A stretch of DNA of 64,000 nt from Rothia nasimurium (GTDB lineage: Bacteria > Actinomycetota > Actinomycetes > Actinomycetales > Micrococcaceae), in assembly GCF_928381705.1 (NCBI RefSeq), contig NZ_CAKMSR010000013.1, positions 1 through 64,000 on the forward strand, given 5' to 3'. The notes under the pieces were generated by a model, which made no database searches, was not told the DNA's origin, and was given only the letters and a program-made list of their open reading frames with translations. The position numbers and the translations under genes are program-made. Positions 1 to 10,278 of the stretch are shown here, piece after piece. Numbering within the stretch: the stretch's first letter is position 1; each line of letters begins with the position of its first letter.

Positions 1-115
1 GCCACACCGAGGATTTCCCGTCGGGGGCTAGATATATGCTTCCGGAGCATATACTTTCCGGAAACCTACAGGTCAATCCGTGAAAATCCGCGATTCCGGA
101 CACACTTTTTGACCC
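1..115. other. Left-edge intergenic DNA with palindromes; possible insertion-sequence end
   Basis: No gene is visible. TATATGCT at 33-40 and AGCATATA at 46-53 form an inverted repeat around a 5-nt spacer. TTTCCGGAAA at 55-64 is a perfect palindrome, and TTCCGGA occurs three times (about 40-46, 56-62, 94-100). Read on the minus strand, the aldo/keto reductase fragment next door ends at its TAA and runs straight into GGGTCAAAAAGTGTGTCC, which resembles the terminal repeat of an insertion element. The element itself, if there is one, lies left of the window. This is an inference from appearance only. Confidence 0.3.
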
Positions 116-1239
<1,124 letters not shown>

Positions 1240-1351
1240 GGTGAGGTCCTTTGCTGTGGAGAATGCAGGGGCGGGGTGCAGTGGCAGCCAGCTGGCTCGG
1301 GGCTGGCGTTCAGGGTGCTGGTTGCAGCCGCACCCCTGCCTGCCGTTTTGA

Positions 1352-3718
1352 CTAGCGGCGCCGACGTCCGCTCGTCTTGCGAGCCTTAGGTTCTGGCTCT
1401 TCGAGAAGTAGGGAGAGGGAGATACGTTTGCGGGCGGGGTCGGCCTCAACCACACGGACCTGCACAATGTCGCCGGATTTGACGATGGTGTGGGGGTCGG
1501 AGACGAACTCGCGGCTCATCTGCGAGACGTGTACCAGGCCGTCCTGGTGCACACCGATGTCGACGAAGGCGCCGAAGGCCGCGACGTTGGAGACGGTTCC
1601 TTCAAGAATCATGCCGGGGGTAAGATCTGCGATCGTTTCGATGCCTTCTTCGAAGCGGGCGGTGCGGAATGTGGGGCGGGGGTCGCGGCCGGGGGCAGAA
1701 AGTTCGGTGATGATGTCGGTGATGGTGGGGATGCCGACGGTGGCTGTGGTGAAGTCACGCGGGTTGAGGGCAGCGAGGGCGTCTGCGCTGACTTTGCCCT
1801 GGGTGAAGCCGCCGGCTGCGGCCACAATCTTGCGGGCAAGGTCGTAGGATTCGGGGTGCACACCCGAAGCATCCAGGGGTTCACTGCCGTCGGTGATGCG
1901 GACGAAGCCGGCTGCCTGTTCGAAGGCCTTGGGGCCGAGGCGGGGCACCTTGAGCAGGTCGGTGCGGCGGGTGAAGGGGCCGTGCTCGGTGCGGTAGGCA
2001 ACGATATTTTCGGCGATGGTCTTGTTGAAGCCCGCCACCCGGGCAAGAAGAGCCGGGGAGGCTGAGTTGACGAGTACACCCACAGCGTTGACGGAGTCTT
2101 CGACCACGCCGTCGAGGGCGCGGGTGAGGGCAGCCGGTGAAACATCGTGCTGGTACTGGCCGACGCCGATGGATTGGGGTTCGATTTTGACCAGTTCGGC
2201 CAGGGGGTCTTGCAGGCGGCGGGCGATAGAGACCGCACCGCGCAGGGAGACGTCCATGCCGGGGAGTTCGCGGCTGGCCAGTTCTGAGGCTGAGTAGACG
2301 GAGGCTCCCGCTTCGGAGACCACCACTTTTTCAAGACCCCGGTAGCCGTTAGCAGTGCACTGTTTGATGAGGTCACTGGCAAGTTTATCGGTTTCGCGGC
2401 TGGCGGTTCCGTTGCCGATAGCAACCAGTTCTACACCGTGGGTGCGCACCAGCTGGGTGAGGGTGTCGAGGGAGGCCTGCCACTGGTTTCGGGGGGCGTG
2501 GGGGTAGATGACGTCGGTGGCCAGCACCTGGCCGGTCTGCCCGATGACAGCAACCTTGACGCCGGTGCGTAGCCCGGGGTCGAGCCCGAGGGTGGTGCGG
2601 GAACCAGCGGGTGCTGCCAGCAGTACATCGCGCAGGTTCGAGGCGAAGACGGCGATGGCGTCCTTTTCCGCCTGTTCAAAGAGGGAGGTTCGGGCTTCTG
2701 CGGCGAGGCGGGGCAGCAGACGCTGGCGCCAGGCCGTCCGCACGGTCTTGGCCAGCCAGCCAACCACCATGGTTTCGTCGGAGACCATGTTGAGCACCTG
2801 GGCCCCGATCCCCAGGGCCTCAGCCACGGTGCGTTCGTACCAGCTACGCTCCCGGTCGTATTCTTCGGCCAAAATTTCGGCAGCTTCGCGGGCGGCCCCT
2901 CTGAGGGCGGACTTGGCCGGGGGCAGCACGTCCACATCGAAACTGACCTTAACGGCGCCTTCTTTTTCGGCACGGAGCAGGGCCAGCACCCGGTGGGAGG
3001 GGATGCGACGGATTTCTTCGTTGAACTCGAAGTAGTCGCTGAACTTGGCCCCGGCGTCCTGCTGGCCGGGAATCAGGCGGGAAGTGATGACGCCGCGGCG
3101 TACGAAGCGCTGACGGAGGGTTTCAGCCAGGGCAGGGTCGGTCATTGCCTGCTCAATCAGGATGGCTCGGGCCCCGTCTAGGGCGTTGTCGACCGAGGCC
3201 ACGGTCGCCTCAACGGTACCGGGTTCGGCATCCGCCAGTTCAGGTTCGACGTAGGCGTCAGCGATATCGGCGGTGGGGGCGAAGGGAACTTCAAGCAGGT
3301 CTTCGACCAGGGACTCCAGCCCGGCCTCGCGGGCAAGGAAGGCCAGGGTCTTGCGCTTGGTTTTGTGGGGGGTGTAGAGCGCTTCGAGCTCGTTTTTAGT
3401 CGGGGCGGACGCCAGCGCTGCGGCCAGCTCGTCGGTGAGCAGGGCGCGTTCGTGGAGGGTCTGCATAATAGCTGCCCGGCGCTCTTCGAGTTCCCGCAGG
3501 TAGCGCAGGCGTTCAGCAAGAGTGCGTAGCTGGGCATCGCCCAGCCCGCCTGTGGCTTCCTTGCGGTAGCGGGCGATGAAGGGCACGGTGGCCCCGTCAT
3601 CGAGCAGGGCTACGGCTGAGCGCACCTGGTCGGCCCGGGCACCGAGTTCTACAGCGATACGTTCCTCAATAGGAGGAAGAGGGGTGTGGGAGTCTGCTAG
3701 CGCACCTGCATGTGTCAT
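1352..3718 (-). CDS. tex: Tex-family RNA-binding transcription accessory protein
   Basis: The 788-residue length and domain order are typical of Tex. An N-terminal helical region contains the family signature TVPFIARYRKEATGGL (about residues 45-60). A YqgF/RNase H-like domain follows with GLDPGLRTGVKVAVIG (about 380). Then come a helix-hairpin-helix part (VPRLGPKAFEQAAGFVRI) and a C-terminal S1 RNA-binding domain (GTVSNVAAFGAFVDIGVHQDG, about 705-780) ending in a basic tail. Tex is a cytoplasmic nucleic-acid-binding protein linked to transcription. No strong Shine-Dalgarno precedes the ATG at 3718. It is divergent from the gene starting at 3981. Confidence 0.97.
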   Translation of the reverse strand: MTHAGALADSHTPLPPIEERIAVELGARADQVRSAVALLDDGATVPFIARYRKEATGGLGDAQLRTLAERLRYLRELEERRAAIMQTLHERALLTDELAAALASAPTKNELEALYTPHKTKRKTLAFLAREAGLESLVEDLLEVPFAPTADIADAYVEPELADAEPGTVEATVASVDNALDGARAILIEQAMTDPALAETLRQRFVRRGVITSRLIPGQQDAGAKFSDYFEFNEEIRRIPSHRVLALLRAEKEGAVKVSFDVDVLPPAKSALRGAAREAAEILAEEYDRERSWYERTVAEALGIGAQVLNMVSDETMVVGWLAKTVRTAWRQRLLPRLAAEARTSLFEQAEKDAIAVFASNLRDVLLAAPAGSRTTLGLDPGLRTGVKVAVIGQTGQVLATDVIYPHAPRNQWQASLDTLTQLVRTHGVELVAIGNGTASRETDKLASDLIKQCTANGYRGLEKVVVSEAGASVYSASELASRELPGMDVSLRGAVSIARRLQDPLAELVKIEPQSIGVGQYQHDVSPAALTRALDGVVEDSVNAVGVLVNSASPALLARVAGFNKTIAENIVAYRTEHGPFTRRTDLLKVPRLGPKAFEQAAGFVRITDGSEPLDASGVHPESYDLARKIVAAAGGFTQGKVSADALAALNPRDFTTATVGIPTITDIITELSAPGRDPRPTFRTARFEEGIETIADLTPGMILEGTVSNVAAFGAFVDIGVHQDGLVHVSQMSREFVSDPHTIVKSGDIVQVRVVEADPARKRISLSLLLEEPEPKARKTSGRRRR

Positions 3719-3980
3719 AGTTTCTAGTTTCTCATACCGGTTTGCTACCGGAATCAGCAGGGCAGATTAGCCAGGGGCGCAACCCAGCCGCCCAAGGCCC
3801 CCAAGCCGGGTGCGGGCGTCCGTTCATCTGCGTGTAATAGTTGCGCTTGCAGTGGTCAGAGAGGGGTAGCACCCCCTAAAGTGGTTCTACAGGGTATTCT
3901 GGGGGCCGGTCTAGGTAGGCCTAGCCCCAAGCTTTTCACCCCAAACACAATCTTGTATGACCTTGCTTTGGAGAACCACC
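3719..3980. promoter_or_regulatory. Divergent promoter region between tex and the 483-aa gene
   Basis: This 262-bp gap separates two divergently transcribed genes, so it should contain both promoters. I could not pick out convincing -35/-10 pairs. A copy of GCGGGCGTCC lies at 3812-3821. The stretch around 3900-3930 contains the short inverted words GGTCTAGG/CCTAG. Confidence 0.4.
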
Positions 3981-5432
3981 GTGCCAGATGCAACCGACCT
4001 TACCTACAACGATTTCTGCGAACGCTACGATTCCCTGCTGGGCGGGCTCGCACGCATGGGCTGGACCTCCTCTGAAGCTGTACACCGCGCGTCCGTTCTC
4101 TACCCCGACATCGACCGCGACCTGCTGGACCAGGCAGTTCACTCCGGCCGCTGGCTCTTTAGCGGTAGCCAGGGGCAAACCCACTCGAACGTGCTCATGG
4201 CCTCGGCTATCTGGTATGCGGTAGCTGTCAGTTATGGTCTTGAGCCCGACTACGAGTACGCTGCGGTGGGCCTTGACCCCACCATCATCCAGGATCTTCC
4301 GCGCATGCTTGAGTCCTTTGCGGTGCCCGCTGAGGCAATTGCCGGAATTGTCGGGCGTATCGGTGCGGCCCTCAAATACATGGCAGAGCTCCCCTATACC
4401 CTGCTTGAGGAGCAGGCCTACGATGACTTCCTCGCCAACCTGCCGCAGGAAATTGCCCATATCTCTCGCGGGGATTTCTCGTGGCCCCCGTCCCGGGCAC
4501 TGATTGAAGACCGCCTGGGGGACCGTTCCTGGTCGAAGGCCCTGCTGAAGGTGGGAGTCTGCCCGCCGGACGCTGAAGATCAGGGCATTAAACTTGCGGC
4601 CAACAGCCTGAGCGAGCGCACCTTCCGTAATACCCTGGGCGAGTTCTTGAACTACTGTATTCGCTACGACCGTAAGCCTTCGGTGTTGCTCTACGGCAGC
4701 TGGGCCGAGGACCCAGCCCGGAGCGGACGCGTGCCCCGCCTGGGCGCGGTTCGAGCCAAGTACGGTTCCTGGCACCTGGCCCTGCAGGCTGGCCGTCAGA
4801 TGCTTAACGATGCCCTGGCTATGGGGGGCTCACCTGCCCTACCCGCCAGATCTGTCGCCCAGCCCCCCGTGGACCCCACTGAGCCTCTCAATATCGAAGA
4901 TATCCAAGCCCAGGGCATCGGCGTGGTGCGGCCCAAGCCCCTGACCGACAGTGAGCGCTCGGCCCGCGCCTGGCAGGGGCTGATGTCGGTGATGGAGCAG
5001 CGCCTGGAAGAGCTGCCCTGGAGCCTCTCTTTGCGCATGTACTACATCTCACCCGAGGTAGTGGCCACCGGGGACTACACCAACTATGTCAGTATTCTGC
5101 GCTCCCCTGCCGGATACTTCTGTGAGCTGACATCGCCTGAAGAGTTTGGCCTGATTGAGGTAGAGCTCGATACGGATTTTCTGGAGGGGGCAGGCTGGCG
5201 GATGCCCACAGCGGGCGGACGCTGGACCCGCAACTTCCTGTCGGTCAAGGACGCCGCGCACGGCATTATTGAGGCTATGCGCGAGGGCATGGGCTGTGAC
5301 CACTCTGATTACTTCCAGTCGGACGACCCCACCGGTAGCCCCGCAGCCAATGTTGCTCACCCCAGCACCGGGTCTATCCCCATGGTGCCGGTGACCGGCA
5401 GCGGCTATGTGGTGATTGAGGACTTTGATTAG
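3981..5432 (+). CDS. Conserved-looking protein of unknown function
   Basis: 483 residues, not recognised. The protein is soluble-looking and acidic, with Trp-rich segments and no signal peptide or clear membrane helix. The middle part (about residues 190-270) has repeated W..AL/W.LAL patterns (DRSWSKALLKVG, KYGSWHLALQAG) that resemble small helical DNA-binding repeats of the kind seen in actinobacterial homing-type and regulatory proteins; this is only a resemblance. I chose the GTG at 3981 because GGAG precedes it at proper spacing; an ATG lies in frame at 3957. It is followed after 34 bp by the HNH nuclease gene on the same strand, so the two may be co-transcribed. Confidence 0.75.
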   Translation: MPDATDLTYNDFCERYDSLLGGLARMGWTSSEAVHRASVLYPDIDRDLLDQAVHSGRWLFSGSQGQTHSNVLMASAIWYAVAVSYGLEPDYEYAAVGLDPTIIQDLPRMLESFAVPAEAIAGIVGRIGAALKYMAELPYTLLEEQAYDDFLANLPQEIAHISRGDFSWPPSRALIEDRLGDRSWSKALLKVGVCPPDAEDQGIKLAANSLSERTFRNTLGEFLNYCIRYDRKPSVLLYGSWAEDPARSGRVPRLGAVRAKYGSWHLALQAGRQMLNDALAMGGSPALPARSVAQPPVDPTEPLNIEDIQAQGIGVVRPKPLTDSERSARAWQGLMSVMEQRLEELPWSLSLRMYYISPEVVATGDYTNYVSILRSPAGYFCELTSPEEFGLIEVELDTDFLEGAGWRMPTAGGRWTRNFLSVKDAAHGIIEAMREGMGCDHSDYFQSDDPTGSPAANVAHPSTGSIPMVPVTGSGYVVIEDFD

Positions 5433-5466
5433 AACACCCAGCTTACGGGGCTAGAATAGGTGGCCT

Positions 5467-6309
5467 ATGAGCACCTCCCGCAAGCGCCGTTCCGCGCCCC
5501 GTCTTTCCTCGCCCAGTGACCGCCAGATTCGTGCGGGCGTCCGTTTTGTAGCGGATTTGCCCCGGGGTCTGCGGCGGGCGTTAGCCCTCCTGCTGGTTGC
5601 GGTGTTGCTGGTGGGCGGTGTGCTCTGGCTGCGGTCACACCAGTGGAATGTGCGATCTGCCCTCGATAGCCTGCTCAATCCTGCGGGTACCGCTGTGAGT
5701 ACCGGTTTTGCGGGTTCGGGGGTGCAGACCTATTCCACCGCCAGTGAGGTGTTAGATGGCCTCACAGTGGCAGAGGCCTACGCAGAAACACGCTACAAAC
5801 GGGACGCCTATGGGGAGCCCTGGGCGGATATTGACAAAAACGGCTGCGACCAGCGCAACGATATTCTGACCCGCGACCTCACCCACCTTGAGATTGGGAC
5901 TAACTGCTATGTGCTCTCGGGGAGCCTGCTAGACCCCTATACCGCTGAAAGCATTGACTTTACCCGTGGCCCCAAGACCAGCGAGGCTGTACCCATTGAC
6001 CATGTAGTGGCCCTCTCTAATGCCTGGGTTTCTGGAGCCTGGAAGTGGAGCGCAGACCAGCGCGTACTACTAGCGAATGACCCGCTCAACCTGCAGGCGG
6101 CGGGGCAGGCCGCGAATACTGAGAAGTCCGATAAGAGCGCGGACGCCTGGCTCCCCCAGCCAGGCTACCGCTGCGAGTATGTGGCACGGCAGGTATCGGT
6201 CAAAGCTGCCTACCAGCTCACTGTCACCAGCGCTGAAAAGCGGGCTATGCAGGGCGTCCTCGCGACGTGCCCTGACCAGCCCGCTTACAGGTCCAGCTTC
6301 GCTGGCTAG
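5467..6309 (+). CDS. Membrane-anchored HNH nuclease (DUF1524 type)
   Basis: 280 residues. A basic N-terminus and one hydrophobic helix (about residues 38-58, LALLLVAVLLVGGVLWL) suggest export or anchoring with the catalytic domain outside. The C-terminal domain carries the DUF1524/HNH pattern IDHVVALSNAWVSGAWKW with the catalytic His, then NDPLNLQAA and NTEKSDKSADAWLP. The four Cys (two near YDKNGCDQRN and TNCYV, two near YRCEY and TCP) fit an extracytoplasmic, disulfide-containing fold. This family contains secreted actinobacterial nucleases. A TAGAAT hexamer at 5452-5457 could be a -10 box giving a very short leader. The stop codon shares CTAG with the convergent permease gene. Confidence 0.85.
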   Translation: MSTSRKRRSAPRLSSPSDRQIRAGVRFVADLPRGLRRALALLLVAVLLVGGVLWLRSHQWNVRSALDSLLNPAGTAVSTGFAGSGVQTYSTASEVLDGLTVAEAYAETRYKRDAYGEPWADIDKNGCDQRNDILTRDLTHLEIGTNCYVLSGSLLDPYTAESIDFTRGPKTSEAVPIDHVVALSNAWVSGAWKWSADQRVLLANDPLNLQAAGQAANTEKSDKSADAWLPQPGYRCEYVARQVSVKAAYQLTVTSAEKRAMQGVLATCPDQPAYRSSFAG

Positions 6310-7739
6310 TTGTTCTTAGCCTTCTCTTCAGCGCGGGCGGTGAGGGTCTGGCCGCGGTTCTTGCGGTAGACCAGCCACCAGCCTGCGCCCAGCAGGGCGT
6401 ACCAGACCGGCATGGCAATCAGGGCCTGGCGGGTGTCTTCGTACATAAAGAGCAGCACGATGACGCCCGCGAAGAAGGCCAGGACGGCGTAGCAGGTAAA
6501 GACTCCACCGGGCAGCTTGTAGACGGATGCCTCGTGTAGTTGCGGGCGGGTCTTGCGGTACTTGAGGTAGGCAATCATAATCAGCGACCAGGTAACAACG
6601 GTCAGAACCGAAGCTACGGTGGTCACCAGGGTGAAGGCCGCGATGAGGGAGTCACCCGAGTAGAGCAGAATTAGGCCCGAGAAGAGCAGCACGGTGGTCA
6701 GGAAGAGACCGTTGCGGGGCACGCCATTCTTAGAGAGCTTGCCAAAGATGGCGGGGGCGCTACCGCTTTGGGCCAGGCCGTAAATCATGCGGGAGGTTGA
6801 GAAGATACCCGAGTTAGCGGACGAGGTCGCACTGGTAAGCACCACGAAGTTCACCAGGTGGGCGGCAAAGCCCAGACCCGCCAGGGTGAACATTTCAACG
6901 AAGGGGCTCTGGCTGGGGTCGATGTTGCGCCAGGGGGTGACCATGAGAATCACGGCCAGGGTCAGCACGTAGAAGATGATGATACGCACCGGTACCGCGT
7001 TAATGGCGCGGGGCAGGGTCTTGGTGGGGTCTTTGGTTTCAGCTGCGGTAGTACCAATCAGTTCAGCGCCCAGGAAAGCAAAGATGCCAATCTGGAAGGC
7101 GGCAAAGAAGCCGCTTGCGCCCATGGGGAAGAAGCCGCCGTCATTCCACAGGTTTGCAACGGAGGCCTTGTCACCGTTGGGTGAGGTAAAGCCAGCAACC
7201 ACCATCACCAGGCCCACGATGATGAGCAGGACGATAGCCACAATCTTAATCAGCGCAAACCAGAACTCGATTTCACCGAAGTTCTTCACGCTGGGTAGGT
7301 TCAGGGCCAGCAGCAGACCGATGAGGCAGAGGGCTGGGATCCAGGCGGGGAGGTCGGGCCACCAGAAATGAACGTAGCTGGTGATGGCGATGATATCGGC
7401 AACACCGATGACGACCCAGGTAAACCAGTAGGACCAGCCCATCAGGAAGCCAGCGCTGGGGCCCAACAGGTCGGTGATGAAATCGTTGAAGGTCTTGTAG
7501 TTGAGGTTTGACAGCAGCAGCTCACCCATGGCGCGGAGCACCAGGAAGATCACAGCACCGATGATGGCGTAGACCAGCAGCAGTGACGGGCCTGCGAGTG
7601 AGATAGTCTTGCCCGAGCCCATAAAGAGGCCGGTACCGATAGCGCCACCAATGGCGATGAGCTGGATATGACGGTTCGAAAGACCGCGCTGCAGGCCTTC
7701 TGCCGCCTGCGGTTCAGGTGTGTGCTCGGCTGTAGCCAT
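6306..7739 (-). CDS. cycA: D-serine/D-alanine/glycine permease (CycA-like)
   Basis: 477 residues with about 12 membrane helices, of the amino acid-polyamine-organocation family. The N-terminus RGLSNRHIQLIAIGGAIGTG, the LLLSNLNYKTFNDF loop, GTTAAETKDPTKTLPRAIN and the SSANSGIFSTSRM segment closely follow E. coli CycA. Such proteins import D-alanine, D-serine and glycine with protons. The start is the ATG at 7739. The upstream region contains an inverted repeat CCCCTGC/GCAGGGG (7787-7813). The 3' end overlaps the HNH nuclease gene by 4 bp. Substrate choice within the family is not certain from sequence. Confidence 0.92.
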   Translation of the reverse strand: MATAEHTPEPQAAEGLQRGLSNRHIQLIAIGGAIGTGLFMGSGKTISLAGPSLLLVYAIIGAVIFLVLRAMGELLLSNLNYKTFNDFITDLLGPSAGFLMGWSYWFTWVVIGVADIIAITSYVHFWWPDLPAWIPALCLIGLLLALNLPSVKNFGEIEFWFALIKIVAIVLLIIVGLVMVVAGFTSPNGDKASVANLWNDGGFFPMGASGFFAAFQIGIFAFLGAELIGTTAAETKDPTKTLPRAINAVPVRIIIFYVLTLAVILMVTPWRNIDPSQSPFVEMFTLAGLGFAAHLVNFVVLTSATSSANSGIFSTSRMIYGLAQSGSAPAIFGKLSKNGVPRNGLFLTTVLLFSGLILLYSGDSLIAAFTLVTTVASVLTVVTWSLIMIAYLKYRKTRPQLHEASVYKLPGGVFTCYAVLAFFAGVIVLLFMYEDTRQALIAMPVWYALLGAGWWLVYRKNRGQTLTARAEEKAKNN

Positions 7740-8027
7740 GAGCGCCCCCTTAGAAGAGTCAAAGACCTGCCAGGAGCGAACACACTCCCCTGCTACTGCG
7801 GTGAGTGCAGGGGGTAGATGCCTTTCCAGACCGGTATTTTGTTATAGTTCAGGTCAAGTGTAGTCCTTCTACCGGGGGTATTTTTTCACACAGGCTTCTA
7901 GCGGGCGTCCGCTTCGTTGCCTCTTCTCGCTGTTCAAGCCACCACCGCCGCGCTAGAATGTTTACACGGAAACAAAATTTTCTCGGGTTGCCGCGCGACA
8001 CCGAGGCCCCTATCGATAGGATTTCTC
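7740..8027. promoter_or_regulatory. Divergent promoter region, permease / DoxX-like protein
   Basis: The gap holds the leader of the minus-strand permease, with an inverted repeat CCCCTGC (7787-7793) and GCAGGGG (7807-7813) that could form a hairpin in its 5' UTR. On the plus strand TAGAAT at 7954-7959 is a plausible -10 for the next gene. GCGGGCGTCC occurs at 7901-7910. Confidence 0.4.
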
Positions 8028-8432
8028 ATGCCCAAGCTTTCAAACGCCGCCCTCCGCCTGACCACCGGTGCCCTGATTCTCAATTCAGGCATCGGCAAGC
8101 TCTCCATGGACGAGGCTACCTACGGCCACCTCAAGGGCATGGCTTCAGCCGGCGTGCCCCAGGTAGCCAAGCTCTCCGACAAGCAGTTCGGCAAGGCACT
8201 TGCCATCAGCGAGACCGCCCTGGGTGCAACCCTACTCACTCCCTTCATCTCCCCCAAGCTGGCAGGCCTGGGCCTAACTGCCTTCTCCAGTGGCCTACTG
8301 AGCATGTACTTCGGCATTGATTCCATGACCGAAAAGGACGGCATTCGCCCCACCCAGGAGGGCACCGCCATGGCGAAGGACGTCGTCCTGCTCGGCGCAG
8401 GCCTGGCCCTACTCTTCTCCAGCAAGAAGTAG
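8028..8432 (+). CDS. Small membrane protein, possibly DoxX-like
   Basis: 134 residues. Hydrophobic stretches near residues 10-20, 58-90 and 115-130 suggest three or four helices. The opening LSNAALRLTTGALILNSGIGK resembles the first helix of DoxX-type proteins, but the family is not certain. The ATG at 8028 follows AGGA; the frame is open upstream to 7917, but that part passes through the presumed promoter. A clear terminator follows, so the gene is probably monocistronic. Confidence 0.75.
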   Translation: MPKLSNAALRLTTGALILNSGIGKLSMDEATYGHLKGMASAGVPQVAKLSDKQFGKALAISETALGATLLTPFISPKLAGLGLTAFSSGLLSMYFGIDSMTEKDGIRPTQEGTAMAKDVVLLGAGLALLFSSKK

Positions 8433-8457
8433 TAGCAACCCCAGACCTCTTCTGCCC

Positions 8458-8495
8458 AACCGCCTTTACCCCTACGGGGTGAAGGCGGTTTTTCT
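8458..8495 (+). terminator. Rho-independent terminator
   Basis: AACCGCCTT at the left and AAGGCGGTT at the right form a stem, extended inside by ACCCC/GGGGT, and are followed by TTTTTCT. It ends the transcript of the small membrane protein. Confidence 0.9.
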
Positions 8496-8526
8496 ATCCT
8501 TAATAAACCGACAGGAAGCAGGCTAA

Positions 8527-8544
8527 TTATCAGCCTTATGATAA
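8527..8544. promoter_or_regulatory. Inverted repeat TTATCA-N6-TGATAA, possible operator
   Basis: TTATCA (8527-8532) and TGATAA (8539-8544) are separated by 6 bp in an AT-rich stretch 43 bp before the symporter start. The position fits a promoter-overlapping regulator site; no regulator can be named. Confidence 0.4.
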
Positions 8545-8586
8545 ATTAACGAGAGTTAGACCACAGAGAAAGAAGGGACTAGAAGA

Positions 8587-10278
8587 GTGGGCACCCTGCA
8601 AGAAGCACTCGACACAGCCAGCAGCTTCATCTGGGGCCCCTTCCTCCTCCTACCCCTGCTGATTGGCACCGGCATCTTCCTCACCGTCCGCCTGGGTCTT
8701 ATCCAGCTCAGACTCTTCACCAAGGCCATGAGCCTGCAATTCGGGCGCCGCTCCCGACAAGAAGGAGCCAAAGGCGAAATATCCTCCTTCCAGGCCATGA
8801 GCACAGCGCTAGGTGCCACCGTAGGCACCGGCAACATCGTTGGCGTAGCCCTCTCCCTCAGCATCGGTGGCCCCGGAGCTCTCTTCTGGATGTGGGTCAC
8901 CGCCATCTTTGGCATGGCTTCAAAGTACGCCGAATGCTTCCTCGGCGTCCGCTTCCGCCACCGAGACAAGATGGGTGAGCTCACCGGCGGGCCCCAGGCC
9001 TACCTGCAACGAGGCATCCCCAACCGCTTCGGAAAATTCCTCGCCACCATGTTTGCCATCTGCTGCGTCTTCGCCTGCTTCGGCATCGGAAACATGACCC
9101 AAGCAAACGCCATCTCAGCTAACCTAGAGCACTCCTTCAACATTCCGCCCTACCTCACCGCGGGCGTCCTTACCCTAGGAACTGCAGCAGCCCTGCTCGG
9201 CGGCATCAAAACCGTCTCAAAGGTCACAGCCCTTTGCGTACCCCTCATGATTCTGCTCTACCTGGGATTTGGAACCTATATCGTGGCCATCAACGCCCAC
9301 ATGCTCCCAGAGGCCTTTGCCATGATTATGCGAGGCGCCTTTACCGGCGAGGGCGCCCTCGGTGGAGCCGTCGGCGCCGGAATGATCTTTGCCCTGCAGG
9401 TCGGCGCCCAGCGCTCACTATTCTCCAACGAGTCGGGTATGGGAACAGCAGCTATCCCCGCAGCGGTAGCAACCACGTCCCACCCCGTCCGCCAGGGGCT
9501 AGCCTCCATGACTCAAACCTTTGTCGACACCATCGTGGTGATCTCAATGACAGGGTTCATCCTGCTCACAACGGGCGCCTGGCGGGGCGATGACCCGGCC
9601 ACATCAACATCCATTGCTTTTGCCACCGGCCTGCCCGGTGATTGGGGCGGCTACGTCGTCACCTTCTGCCTGGCACTCCTGGGCTACTCCACCGTGCTCG
9701 GCTGGTCCTACTACGGCGAACGCGCCCTAGAGTCACTCGGTGGTGGCGCCAAGGCTATCGTTAGCTATCGCATGATTTTTGCCCTGGTCTGTGGGCTTGG
9801 CGCCATCGCCCCGCTCACTCTGGTTTTCACCTTCTCAGATATCATGAACGGCCTGATGGCCATTCCCAACCTCATCGGCCTACTACTACTCTCTGGTCTT
9901 GTAGCCCGCGAAACCAAGAAGTACCTCACCCACGACCCCAACTTTGAAGCAACGGTCGATAACATCGACAGCTTCATGTACGGCCATCTCGGCGGCCTGG
10001 ATGCCCAAATCGACCACGAGGTTGACCTCTCCCAGAAGAACCCGGTTCTAGAGCACCCCGATACCACCAGCCTCAAAGTAATTACCGAAAAAATGATTGC
10101 CGACGAGGCAGCCCAGAGCTCCCAGCCCCAGGTCTACGACGTCACCCTCGAAGAGGTCAACACAGGAAGTATCCCCCTACAGACAGGCTCCTTACCCATC
10201 ATCCAGCAGGCAAAGCCTACCTTCGGCTCCCCCACCGACCCACGCGCTATCGACGACTCGACCGAGAGCACAAAATAG
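8587..10278 (+). CDS. Sodium:alanine/glycine symporter (AGCS family)
   Basis: 563 residues, about 11 membrane helices, then a hydrophilic C-terminal tail of about 100 residues. Family signatures are clear: FIWGPFLLLPLLIGTGIFLTVRLG at the N-terminus, AMSTALGATVGTGNIVGVA, GGPGALFWMWVTAIFGMASKYAE, and ALFSNESGMGTAAIPAAVA in the form SLFSNESGMG. These proteins import alanine or glycine with Na+. The start is the GTG at 8587, with AAGGGA about 10 bp upstream. The long tail (from about residue 465) is absent from the paralogue at 14031-15485 and may be regulatory. Confidence 0.95.
   Translation: MGTLQEALDTASSFIWGPFLLLPLLIGTGIFLTVRLGLIQLRLFTKAMSLQFGRRSRQEGAKGEISSFQAMSTALGATVGTGNIVGVALSLSIGGPGALFWMWVTAIFGMASKYAECFLGVRFRHRDKMGELTGGPQAYLQRGIPNRFGKFLATMFAICCVFACFGIGNMTQANAISANLEHSFNIPPYLTAGVLTLGTAAALLGGIKTVSKVTALCVPLMILLYLGFGTYIVAINAHMLPEAFAMIMRGAFTGEGALGGAVGAGMIFALQVGAQRSLFSNESGMGTAAIPAAVATTSHPVRQGLASMTQTFVDTIVVISMTGFILLTTGAWRGDDPATSTSIAFATGLPGDWGGYVVTFCLALLGYSTVLGWSYYGERALESLGGGAKAIVSYRMIFALVCGLGAIAPLTLVFTFSDIMNGLMAIPNLIGLLLLSGLVARETKKYLTHDPNFEATVDNIDSFMYGHLGGLDAQIDHEVDLSQKNPVLEHPDTTSLKVITEKMIADEAAQSSQPQVYDVTLEEVNTGSIPLQTGSLPIIQQAKPTFGSPTDPRAIDDSTESTK

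Noticed and set aside
1240..1467. N-terminal extension of the aldo/keto reductase
   Set aside because: The extension is not family sequence, overlaps the 3' end of tex, and a good ribosome-binding site supports the ATG at 1239.
3936..4775. 279-codon minus-strand frame opposite the 483-aa gene
   Set aside because: It lies fully within a better-supported plus-strand gene with a good start, and its own product resembles nothing.
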